Part shown: piece by piece, positions 48,329 through 56,120 of the stretch | How positions within the stretch are numbered: the first letter of the stretch is position 1 | Layout: the number at the start of each line of letters is the position of its first letter | Source: an uncultured Ruminococcus sp. | GTDB lineage: Bacteria > Bacillota > Clostridia > Oscillospirales > Ruminococcaceae | DNA length: 56,120 nucleotides | Assembly: GCA_946413815.1 (NCBI GenBank) | Contig: CAMKMD010000020.1 | Location: forward strand, 1-56,120 | Direction: 5' to 3' | Notes under the pieces: generated by a model | Databases searched by the model: none | The model's input: the letters and a program-made list of their open reading frames with translations, nothing else | What the model was told of the DNA's origin: nothing | Position numbers and translations under genes: made by a program

Positions 48329-51300
48329 ATGAAAAAGGGTGTAGATGCTTATTATGAAAGACTGAGCAGGAAGAAGTCAAGACGACGGCGAATGGTATCG
48401 CTGCTCCTTGTACTTTCGATGTTCGTGACCTCGGGTGTATCGTGGTCGCTCCACGGCGTTGGCCTGACAATGGCGAACGAAGCCGAATGCGGCACTGAGG
48501 AGCATATCCACAGTGAAGAGTGTTACGAAAAACAGCTCGTATGCGGCCTTGAGGATGATGAAGGCCACGAGCACAGCGATGAATGCTATGAAGACGTTCT
48601 CGTATGTGAAAAGGATGAACATAAGCACGATATCGTCTGCTATACCGGAGAAGAACCGGAAGAGCAGAACGAAGATGAAGAGTTCGATGACAGCGATTAT
48701 GCAGTCATGGACGGCTATGTGGTATCTAACGTTGAAGAGATACCCGTAAAGGATGAAGATGCAGTCTCCACCGCCCCTGCAACAGAGGCCCCCTCTGTAA
48801 CAGGAAGCGCGGTGTCAACTGAAACAACAGCCACCGGAACGGGAGATGCTTCAACAGAGAGCAGCGAGACCGGCACCGGAACAGAAACGACCGATACCGG
48901 CGCCGCAGAGACCTCCACCACCACGGAGGAGGAACTGGAAATTGAAAACAGAATAATAGAAGCAGAGAGATTCTATGCTGATGGAGATACTCCCCAGCCG
49001 GCAACTCTTCCGCCGACCATTCAGACAATAGACAACATCGCAGAAGGCATCAAGTTTACGTTGTTTGATTATGGCGGATCTGAGCTGGAGTCGCAGAATA
49101 ACAATTATGGTTATAAGGTTGATTGGGAACGAGATCAAGACGGAAATCGGTATCCTGTTTTGAATGGTCCTCCGTATGTACATGAAAATATTTCAGGAAC
49201 GGGTATTAACACCGGCAAAAATGCGAAGGATGATATTCTCTTCTTTGCTTATGGTACTCCGGTTCCGATCGGCGCAGATGGAGCGGTAGTAGAAGGCGGA
49301 GAAAGGGTCTATAATCTGACTGATGCAAACGGACAGCATTATCATCCTGATAAGAACAGTTATGCAGGAGATTATAATTCAAATCCGCAGTATTCAGGAA
49401 ACAGAGCTGTTCAGGGAATAGTTGGAACAGAGCTTGTTGATGGATATCCTGTGATCGCAAGTTCAGGAAACAGCCTTGCTTATCTGTTTAATGAAACCGG
49501 ATCAGATTATAAAACGGTTTATACCGATGTTAATCATCTTCTGAAAAAAGATACAAGCCCTAAGGGCGTTGATCATCTTAAGTATAACAGTGATCTGAAT
49601 TATGCTTATTTCAATACAGATACTAAAGAGTTTTCTGTATATGACAAAACTTTTGATATCATTAATGATGATCATCATTATGCCAATCAAACAAACCCGA
49701 ATAAGTTCAACGAAGATGGCACACCTTATGTTTATCCTAATCAGGATGTTAATCCGGGATTCAAGATAGGTTTTTTCCCGTTTGATCAGTATGATGAATC
49801 AAGGAAGGATCCTAATTACAACGGCAACGGATATAATCATCATTTCGGCATGAAGATGGAGGCTTCCTTCAGCAATAACGAATTTGACAGAGCTAATGTC
49901 AAGGAGCCTATTACTTTCAAGTACAGCGGCGATGATGATATGTGGGTATTTGTTGACGGAAAGCTTGTTCTTGATCTCGGCGGTATCCATGAGCCGGCAG
50001 GCGGTATGATAGATTTCTCACACGGCCTTGTATGGGCTCAGGATAACGGTGCTACAGGCGAAGGATTAACATTAAGTGAAGTAAGGGATAAACTTACCAA
50101 TCCTGAAGCAAACAATTCCCTTCATGATTATGTATCCCAGTACGCACCGGAACTGTTGAACGGATTTGACGAACTTGACGAGCATAATGTTTCTGTACAC
50201 AGAGATCCGGACTACGCTTGGAATGAATTCCCGAAGCCTATCGGTGTTAATACCTCTCAGACAAGCAGTGATAAATGGATCGTAAAACCTATCACTGCAT
50301 ACATAAGTGACTGGTATAGCAGCGGTAAGGCGTACAAGAATCACGATATCAATATGTTCTACCTTGAGCGAGGCGGATGTTATTCAAACCTTGCAATGGA
50401 GATGAACCTTCCTACACTGAAGCCCCTTTCGATTATCAAGAATGTGGAATACAAGGAACATCTTGCTAAGACATATGATGAAACCGAATATGAGTTTCAG
50501 ATCTGGGAATGGAAAAACAATGAATGGATAAAGCCGACCGACCTGCCTGATGACGGATATTTCAAGATATCTGCAGGTGAAAGAAAGAAGTTCGATCAAC
50601 TTGCTCAGGACAGAATCTTCAAGGTAGTTGAAGTTGGCGTTGATCCTAACATCATTGAAAAGGTTGAACTGGTTAAAGATGACGGAACAACAGAAGATAT
50701 TCCTATCGTAAACGGCGAAGCTGCCAAGGAAGGCGGTATGCTGAAGGATATGAACAGCTATACCTTCAAGAATACGATTCAGGAAGATTTCACTGATGTC
50801 AGCGTAAAGAAAAAATGGGAGCCTGAGCTTGAGCAGGGCAGTCCGTTAGCTGACTTTACAGTTAAGTTCAAGGTCATGCGTACTGATTCTGTAACAGGTG
50901 AGGTTAAGCAGGTTGCATTAAAGGATACAAACGGCGTTAAGAAGAGGACATTCACTATCTCAAGCAGCGAATGGGCGGCTGGAGTCTCTATCAATCATCT
51001 TCTTGCGCGGTATGGTGATCACTTCTACACATATACTGTAGAAGAGCTTAATACGCCGAATGGCTATAAGGCTGCATACGGAACCGATCCTACCGGTGCA
51101 ATGGTGATAACAAATACTGATATCACCAAGATGCAGATCAATGTCAAGAAGAATTGGGAAAACGCTCCGGATACTAAGCCGAGGGTTCGCCTGAAACTGA
51201 CAAGAGAAAGGATAGGATACGAGGGAAGTAAGCCCACAGCATTAACGGTTAATATAGTTGATGAGGGTGGCAACCTTATAAAAACTAAAACATTTGAAGC

Positions 51301-53062
51301 TACTGATGCTGAGAAGATCTATGCAGGCGGCAGTGCTGAGATACGCTGTGACATTCCAAACGGAGCAGTAGTTATCGATCCGGATAATCCTCAGAAGTCT
51401 CCGGATTCTCTCAATGCAAAATACGATGACGGATTTATTGTCCTGAGTAATCTTGCTGCGATAGATGTGAATAATCCCACTGTAGTTCCGAATGAAGTTA
51501 CGATCAGGGTCAATACAGTGAACGCAGTAGACAGCCTGCTGCTGCTGCATCATTCGTTTACTGGTGATACCAATACATGGATAGCCAACAGCGGAGATCA
51601 TACAGTTGGAAATTCTGATTCATATTATGCTAAAGGCAATTCATTAGCAGTTAGCGGACGAGACAAGGCATGGCATGGTGCAAGGCTGAATCTTGATCCG
51701 AATGTCTTCAAGATGAACAAGACATATACGTTCAGTACATATGTACGTTATACCGGCGGACCTGATCAGATCCCGTTCAAGTTTACACTCAATGATGGAC
51801 TGAATAAGGACAATAATGGTAGCTTCCATCAGATCTCACAAGTGGATGTGCCCAGAGGCGAATGGACTCAGCTTACCGGAACTGTAACGCTTCCCGCAGA
51901 GCTCGATCCATATAATATGTACATTATTGTCGAGACGAGTGATGGTAACAATAATCCATTAGTTTCTGAATTCCTGATGGATGAGTTTACGGCGGTTGAA
52001 GGATCGAAGAATGTTTCAGTTGATTCTGACGGAAAAGTTCATGTTACTATTGTGGAAGAGACGGTGCTTATGAACGATGCCTTTACAAATGATGCGTGTG
52101 GTTGGCGAGCACATGGTAATAGTACTGCTACTTGGCATTCTGACTGGAATGGAAGAATAGAGGTTACAAACAGAAAAGAATCTTGGCATGGTGTAGAAAA
52201 GAGTCTTGCTTCGGTTGGGCTGGTTAGAGGTGAAACATATACTTTAAGTACGTATATTGTCCCTGACGGCACAACAGAATTCAAGGTTACGATGCAAAAT
52301 GGAAATGTATATAGAACTCTTGCTACTTTTAGTATGAGTTCTGGTGGAAATTATGAGACACAAGTTACTATTCCATCTGATATTGATCCTGCCAGCAGTA
52401 TAATATACATTGAAACCACAGAGACAGATAGCCCCTTTAAAAAATTTAATTTATGCTCATTTAGTATCAGGAAAAAGAACATTGCGAATATCGGAGATGT
52501 AACTGGATATGAGCATACTGCAACCGGAGAATATGTTACCAATTACAACAACTACATCATTGCATTAGATCCCGATTCAGTAACCGATCCGATGCATCTT
52601 AAGGGTGAGTATGAGATCGACAGAGTCAATAATAATGATCCCAATTCGGCTCCGTGGTCAAAAGTAATCATCCTTCCCGATGCTGATCCTTCATGGACAT
52701 ATCACTGGGATAATGAGCAGGAAACTGACGCTGCTCATAAGATCGATGAGGATTCCGCACATTTCCTTTACAGATATCACCTCGAAGAGGAATGGATAGA
52801 CAGTGAAGGCAACACGATAGGACTGGTCGATGGAAAGTATATGAGTCAGGATGGCAATTATCTTGTAACATATACAGATAATGACGTAGCGACGAACGAT
52901 CCTCAGAACCCCATCCTCGTCACAAACAAATACATCTGGTACAAGCTGCCTGCAACGGGCGGCGTCGGAGTAGACCTTATCTACGGACTTGGAATACTCC
53001 TTGCGATCACAGGTCTTACAGGCGGAATCGCCTTGAAGAAACGTGAAAGGAGGTCAGGGTGA
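48329..53062 (+). CDS. Giant pilus tip adhesin: His/Cys head, fibro-slime, CBM-like pair, LPATG
   Basis: Wall-anchored protein of 1577 residues. A long signal peptide (about 1-52, with a basic stretch 'RKKSRRRRM') precedes a His/Cys-rich head (55-110) of the type 'EHIHSEECYEKQLVCG', repeated three times, likely metal-binding. A Thr-rich linker is followed by a fibro-slime/PA14-like domain with 'GDDDMWVFVDGKLVLDLGG' (near 540). Cna-B-like domains follow (about 815-1000). Residues about 1069-1220 and 1245-1385 are two related units with 'SLAVSGRDKAWHGARL' and 'ESWHGVEKSLASVGL', resembling CBM22/CBM4_9 modules. LPATG at 1540-1544 ends it, with a helix and basic tail. The ATG at 48329 is chosen since the signal peptide starts there; AGGAGG lies 13 bp upstream. 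The middle of the gene is more AT-rich than both ends. Confidence 0.92.
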   Translation: MKKGVDAYYERLSRKKSRRRRMVSLLLVLSMFVTSGVSWSLHGVGLTMANEAECGTEEHIHSEECYEKQLVCGLEDDEGHEHSDECYEDVLVCEKDEHKHDIVCYTGEEPEEQNEDEEFDDSDYAVMDGYVVSNVEEIPVKDEDAVSTAPATEAPSVTGSAVSTETTATGTGDASTESSETGTGTETTDTGAAETSTTTEEELEIENRIIEAERFYADGDTPQPATLPPTIQTIDNIAEGIKFTLFDYGGSELESQNNNYGYKVDWERDQDGNRYPVLNGPPYVHENISGTGINTGKNAKDDILFFAYGTPVPIGADGAVVEGGERVYNLTDANGQHYHPDKNSYAGDYNSNPQYSGNRAVQGIVGTELVDGYPVIASSGNSLAYLFNETGSDYKTVYTDVNHLLKKDTSPKGVDHLKYNSDLNYAYFNTDTKEFSVYDKTFDIINDDHHYANQTNPNKFNEDGTPYVYPNQDVNPGFKIGFFPFDQYDESRKDPNYNGNGYNHHFGMKMEASFSNNEFDRANVKEPITFKYSGDDDMWVFVDGKLVLDLGGIHEPAGGMIDFSHGLVWAQDNGATGEGLTLSEVRDKLTNPEANNSLHDYVSQYAPELLNGFDELDEHNVSVHRDPDYAWNEFPKPIGVNTSQTSSDKWIVKPITAYISDWYSSGKAYKNHDINMFYLERGGCYSNLAMEMNLPTLKPLSIIKNVEYKEHLAKTYDETEYEFQIWEWKNNEWIKPTDLPDDGYFKISAGERKKFDQLAQDRIFKVVEVGVDPNIIEKVELVKDDGTTEDIPIVNGEAAKEGGMLKDMNSYTFKNTIQEDFTDVSVKKKWEPELEQGSPLADFTVKFKVMRTDSVTGEVKQVALKDTNGVKKRTFTISSSEWAAGVSINHLLARYGDHFYTYTVEELNTPNGYKAAYGTDPTGAMVITNTDITKMQINVKKNWENAPDTKPRVRLKLTRERIGYEGSKPTALTVNIVDEGGNLIKTKTFEATDAEKIYAGGSAEIRCDIPNGAVVIDPDNPQKSPDSLNAKYDDGFIVLSNLAAIDVNNPTVVPNEVTIRVNTVNAVDSLLLLHHSFTGDTNTWIANSGDHTVGNSDSYYAKGNSLAVSGRDKAWHGARLNLDPNVFKMNKTYTFSTYVRYTGGPDQIPFKFTLNDGLNKDNNGSFHQISQVDVPRGEWTQLTGTVTLPAELDPYNMYIIVETSDGNNNPLVSEFLMDEFTAVEGSKNVSVDSDGKVHVTIVEETVLMNDAFTNDACGWRAHGNSTATWHSDWNGRIEVTNRKESWHGVEKSLASVGLVRGETYTLSTYIVPDGTTEFKVTMQNGNVYRTLATFSMSSGGNYETQVTIPSDIDPASSIIYIETTETDSPFKKFNLCSFSIRKKNIANIGDVTGYEHTATGEYVTNYNNYIIALDPDSVTDPMHLKGEYEIDRVNNNDPNSAPWSKVIILPDADPSWTYHWDNEQETDAAHKIDEDSAHFLYRYHLEEEWIDSEGNTIGLVDGKYMSQDGNYLVTYTDNDVATNDPQNPILVTNKYIWYKLPATGGVGVDLIYGLGILLAITGLTGGIALKKRERRSG

Positions 53063-53139
53063 AATGGACCTCTTCTCACACGACTAACCACAAACCCAAA
53101 AAGGTAAAGGAAAAACAATTTATAATGGAGGAAAATATT

Positions 53140-54978
53140 ATGAGAAAACACAGAAGATTTGCGGCTATATTAACAGCCGGTTTATTAGCAGTTACACCTT
53201 GCGTATCGGCGGGAATGGCATTTGCAACAGAGGATCCGGCAACACCACCTGCTGTTGAGCCTGCAACAGGAACAAAGGAACTCACAATCACTGATGCCGA
53301 TCCTAATGAACATACATATCAGGCGTATCAAATTATTTTAGGAAAACAGGCTACGGTAGATGGAGAAAAGGTTCTTAAGGAGTTAAAATGGGGTCCCGGT
53401 TTTGATTCTGCTTCATTCATTACTAAACTTAACGCCAATAAGACAGCATTGGGAATTAGTTCTGAGACTGCTAATCTTGCAGCTAATGCATCTGTTCAGA
53501 CAGTTGCAGAATTCTTGGCAAAGGTTACTACTCCTGCAGCAAAGAATAAGCTCGCAAAGATTGTTCAGGAATGTATCTCAGGTTGTCCGACAATATCACT
53601 TGATAGCTCGGTGACCAGTACTGGAACAAGTTATACCACTGATGATTTAGCAGATGGTTGGTATCTTATCATTGATGCTACTGATCCTCTTGTAACTGGA
53701 GATGTTGCAGCTACGGATGAAGGCGTTAGAGTTAAGAGTGCTAATATGCTGAGATTAGTTGATGATACAACTATTAATGCGAAGCATTCACTTCCGACTC
53801 TCGACAAGAAGATCACAGATTCAACAGGAGCTAATCCTGTAACTGCTAATACAGCAGCTATTGGAGACTCTGTATACTACACCATTAACATAACTGTTCC
53901 TGATGTTAGAGGTTATGATAAGTATTACTATGTAGTAGAGGATACCCTTTCAAGCGGTCTTACTTATAACGAGGATTTGATTGTTAAGCTCAACGGAACA
54001 ACTGTATTAGATCCTGATGAAGATGGTAGTTCCACAGATACAGCAGATGAAGGTGCTTACTATGTAACCCATACCGGAACAAGCATCAAGGTTGTATTTG
54101 AAGATGCAGTTAATTTCTTTAGTGACAAGACTCCGGGACAGCCGATGCAGATCATTTATTCAGCAACAGTAAACTCTGACGCTGTTATTGGTGATGCAGG
54201 TAATCCTAATGATGCTAAGCTTGTATATTCAAACAATCCTAATGCTGTGACAGACGGAACACATAAGCCGGGTACACCCGATGAGCCAAAGGATGATGGC
54301 CCCACAGGTGTAACTCCGAAGATTACAGTAACTACTTATACAACTGCTATCAAGCTTCATAAGGTGGATCAGGATAAGCATAACCTTGCCGGTGCTAAGT
54401 TCCAGCTTATAAGCAATGCTCTTAATGAAGTTAAGGTAACATCAGCTGAGACATTCGTAGAAGATACAGAAGGAACATATTATAAATTAAAGGATGGTTC
54501 ATATACTACAACTGAACCTACTGATTCTACAAAGGCACAGTATGATAATAACGGAACAACAAAGTATTCTAAGACTAAGACAGCAGGCTCTTATACAGAA
54601 AAAGCTACTGGAGAAGATCTGTGTGTTGAAGCTGAAGTTGACAGCAATGGTATCATAACATTTGCAGGCCTTAAGCCCGGAACATATACCCTCCACGAGT
54701 CAAAGGTTCCTGATGGTTACAATGCTTCTGATGATATAACATTCACTATCGAAGCAAACGATCCTGTAACAGGCCCTTCTGAATGGAGCATAAGCGGTAT
54801 AACCAAGAATTACGCAGACAATGCATTCAATGTTGAGATCGAGAACAGAAAGGGCACAACCCTCCCGTCCACCGGCGGTATCGGCACAAAGCTGTTCTAC
54901 CTCTTCGGCGGTCTGCTCGCAATCGGTTCCGGTGTTGTTCTCGTAACCAAGAAGAGAATGGCAAACATCGAGAAGTGA
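53140..54978 (+). CDS. Backbone pilin with isopeptide domains and LPSTG
   Basis: Major pilus subunit candidate, 612 residues. The signal peptide is 1-30 ('GMAFA'). The N-domain has 'YQAYQIILGKQ'. The D2-type fimbrial isopeptide domain (about 225-380) contains 'LPTLDKKITDSTG', which probably carries the polymer-forming Lys, and 'DSVYYTINITVPDVRGYDKY' (in part) with 'YVVEDTLSSGLTY'. A Cna-B/SpaA-like domain (about 410-565) starts 'IKLHKVDQDKHNLAGAKFQLI' (shown in part) and ends 'LHESKVPDGYN', with a typical E-box. LPSTG is at 575-579. GGAGG before ATG 53140 fixes the start. Class C sortase follows. Apart from its ends the gene is AT-rich. Confidence 0.93.
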   Translation: MRKHRRFAAILTAGLLAVTPCVSAGMAFATEDPATPPAVEPATGTKELTITDADPNEHTYQAYQIILGKQATVDGEKVLKELKWGPGFDSASFITKLNANKTALGISSETANLAANASVQTVAEFLAKVTTPAAKNKLAKIVQECISGCPTISLDSSVTSTGTSYTTDDLADGWYLIIDATDPLVTGDVAATDEGVRVKSANMLRLVDDTTINAKHSLPTLDKKITDSTGANPVTANTAAIGDSVYYTINITVPDVRGYDKYYYVVEDTLSSGLTYNEDLIVKLNGTTVLDPDEDGSSTDTADEGAYYVTHTGTSIKVVFEDAVNFFSDKTPGQPMQIIYSATVNSDAVIGDAGNPNDAKLVYSNNPNAVTDGTHKPGTPDEPKDDGPTGVTPKITVTTYTTAIKLHKVDQDKHNLAGAKFQLISNALNEVKVTSAETFVEDTEGTYYKLKDGSYTTTEPTDSTKAQYDNNGTTKYSKTKTAGSYTEKATGEDLCVEAEVDSNGIITFAGLKPGTYTLHESKVPDGYNASDDITFTIEANDPVTGPSEWSISGITKNYADNAFNVEIENRKGTTLPSTGGIGTKLFYLFGGLLAIGSGVVLVTKKRMANIEK

Positions 54979-55019
54979 GCCGCTCATAACTAAAGCTATT
55001 GACCCATAAAACCCTATAT

Positions 55020-55047
55020 GCAGCGGGAGAGACCTCTCTCCCGCTGC
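55020..55047 (+). terminator. Strong intercistronic hairpin between pilin and sortase
   Basis: GCAGCGGGAGAG/CTCTCCCGCTGC, a perfect 12-bp stem with a 4-nt loop but without a T-run. It probably protects the abundant pilin mRNA or reduces read-through into the sortase gene. Confidence 0.6.
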
Positions 55048-55072
55048 GACATTATATTACAAGGAAACGCTA

Positions 55073-55933
55073 ATGAAACGAAGACTGCTCAAATGCCTGC
55101 TGGTCTTCTCCTTCTTCCTCGGTATCGCACTCCTGCTCTATCCCTCTGTCAGCGAGTACATCAATTCACGCCACCAATCCGCCGTTGTGCAGACCTATCA
55201 GGAGGCCGTGAATGAACTCGATGACAGCGACAGGAAGGCCATTATCGAGAAGGCGGAGGAATACAACAGGCGCCTTGCAGAGACTCCCGGTGCATTCTAT
55301 GACCCCGATCTCGTCGCAGGCTACATGGAGACCCTTGATATTACAGGCACAGGTATCATGGGGTATATCAGTATCGACAAGATAGACCTCGAACTGCCGG
55401 TATACCATACCGTCGGTGCGGATATCCTGCAGGTCGCTATAGGACATCTCCCCGGTACGAGTCTCCCTGTAGGCGGCAGCGGTACGCATTCCGTCCTCTC
55501 AGGTCACAGAGGCCTCCCCAGCGCTAAGCTCTTTTCCGACCTTGACAAAATGGAGCCCGGCGACCGCTTTACGATAACTGTTCTCTCCGAGGTATACACC
55601 TATCAGGTGGAAGGCACCCGGACTGTTGAGCCCTATGAGGTCGAAGATCTGCAGCTTGAGCCCGGAAAGGATCTGTGCACCCTCTTTACCTGCACCCCCT
55701 ACGGCATCAATACCCAGCGGCTCTTCGTAAGAGGAAAGCGTATTCCGAATGACAAGATAGAAGAAAGACGTGTATACTACACAACAGAAGCCTCCAGAGT
55801 GACTCCGGCGATAGTTGCTCCTGCGATCGGCGCACCTGTTCTTCTGCTGCTCTACATCTCTCTTGTAGTACGGCAGCAGATATCAAAGCGCAGGCACAGA
55901 AAAAAGGCTTCAGAAGGATCACAGGAAACATGA
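55073..55933 (+). CDS. Class C (pilus-polymerising) sortase, right operon
   Basis: A 286-residue membrane sortase that should polymerise the backbone pilin next to it. TM1 is about 7-25 and TM2 about 240-262. Catalytic residues: His in 'HSVLSGHRGLPSAKLF', Cys and Arg in 'LFTCTPYGINTQRLFVRG'. It shares 'LDITGTGIMGYI' and 'GHLPGTSLPVGGSGTHS' with the left-operon sortase, so the two arose by duplication. A plausible ribosome site is AAGGAAACG. It is the last gene, followed by a terminator. Confidence 0.94.
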   Translation: MKRRLLKCLLVFSFFLGIALLLYPSVSEYINSRHQSAVVQTYQEAVNELDDSDRKAIIEKAEEYNRRLAETPGAFYDPDLVAGYMETLDITGTGIMGYISIDKIDLELPVYHTVGADILQVAIGHLPGTSLPVGGSGTHSVLSGHRGLPSAKLFSDLDKMEPGDRFTITVLSEVYTYQVEGTRTVEPYEVEDLQLEPGKDLCTLFTCTPYGINTQRLFVRGKRIPNDKIEERRVYYTTEASRVTPAIVAPAIGAPVLLLLYISLVVRQQISKRRHRKKASEGSQET

Positions 55934-55936
55934 TAT

Positions 55937-55962
55937 AAGGCAGGGCGTTATGCCCTGCCTTC
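55937..55962 (+). terminator. Terminator of right pilus operon
   Basis: AGGCAGGGC/GCCCTGCCT with a 5-nt loop and TTCTGC; the T-run is short. Confidence 0.65.
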
Positions 55963-55963
55963 T

Positions 55964-56120
55964 GCTTGTCAAAAAAGTTTGTTTCAGTGATAAAACCAAA
56001 CGTTTGGGATTCCAAAGGGGCGCGCCCCTTTGGTCAGGTCAAGGGCTGAAAGCCCTTGTGGGGTGACTCCCCACAGTGTGGGGAGATGTCAGCGAAGCTG
56101 ACAGAGGGGACGGGCCGGTT
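55964..56120. repeat. Intergenic repeat family II, copy C (inverted)
   Basis: Inverted relative to the copy at 40341-40454: starts GCTTGTCAAAAAAG, has the palindrome CCAAACGTTTGG (55996-56007), GGGCGCGCCC and AAGGGCTGAAAGCCCTT. Beyond 56065 come further hairpins (CTCCCCACA.TGTGGGGAG and CTGTCAGCTTCGCTGACA on the minus strand). The window ends inside it. Confidence 0.85.

Overview
The window comes from a Gram-positive, anaerobic, plant- or mucin-associated gut bacterium of the Ruminococcus type (Oscillospiraceae). This is inferred from type I dockerin repeats on two secreted proteins, a type III glutamine synthetase, a clostridial single-chain PurL, rubredoxin, BspA-like leucine-rich surface proteins, sortase-assembled pili and strong GGAGG ribosome-binding sites. 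No species can be named from the sequence alone. No rRNA, phage, CRISPR array or recognisable transposase was seen. One tRNA (Thr, GGT) is present.

Layout. 0.1-3.4 kb: an SseB-like protein, a decayed leucine-rich-repeat gene, a gene-poor AT-rich stretch with structured hairpins and a helical-repeat protein. 3.7-8 kb: an OmpR/histidine-kinase pair whose kinase has a long low-complexity outer loop, then a membrane diguanylate cyclase. 8-14 kb: an XRE regulator with Cys motifs, a MATE exporter behind an apparent transcription attenuator, and a LacI regulator - DUF5662 - GH3 lipoprotein operon. A 59-aa small gene and an HPr-like protein without the phosphoryl His follow. 14-25.3 kb (+): mtaB, purL, an alpha/beta hydrolase, lgt with an amphipathic-repeat tail, folD, and a secreted beta-helix protein followed by a 39-aa peptide gene. 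25.8-40 kb (-): a GH18-dockerin-beta-helix protein, rubredoxin, coaBC, coaX, a LacI-type sensor fused to GGDEF, a GGDEF-EAL protein, a TetR/GH36-like pair, a DUF1508 protein and glnN. 40.2-43.2 kb (+): tRNA-Thr and a secreted leucine-rich-repeat dockerin protein. 43.3-56 kb: a large pilus locus.

The pilus locus is the most striking part. Two operons diverge from a 600-bp AT-rich control region. Each begins with a small coiled-coil protein of the same family and a dedicated signal peptidase I. The left operon then carries a class C sortase, a small pilin with a LAQTG signal and a second sortase. The right operon carries a 1577-residue tip adhesin, a backbone pilin (LPSTG) and a class C sortase. 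The adhesin has a His/Cys-rich head, a fibro-slime domain and two carbohydrate-binding-module-like domains (CBM22/CBM4_9 type) set inside a Cna-B-like region, then LPATG. The likely product is a glycan-binding pilus. Its right-hand mRNA starts with a stem-loop.

Two families of non-coding intergenic repeats recur after genes, several times sandwiched between near-identical copies of the local terminator hairpin. Three cyclic-di-GMP domain proteins, two pseudoenzyme candidates (GH36-like, and CoaBC lacking the usual CoaC Cys) and several leader attenuators are further points of interest. Family assignments rest on motifs read by eye; no database search was possible.
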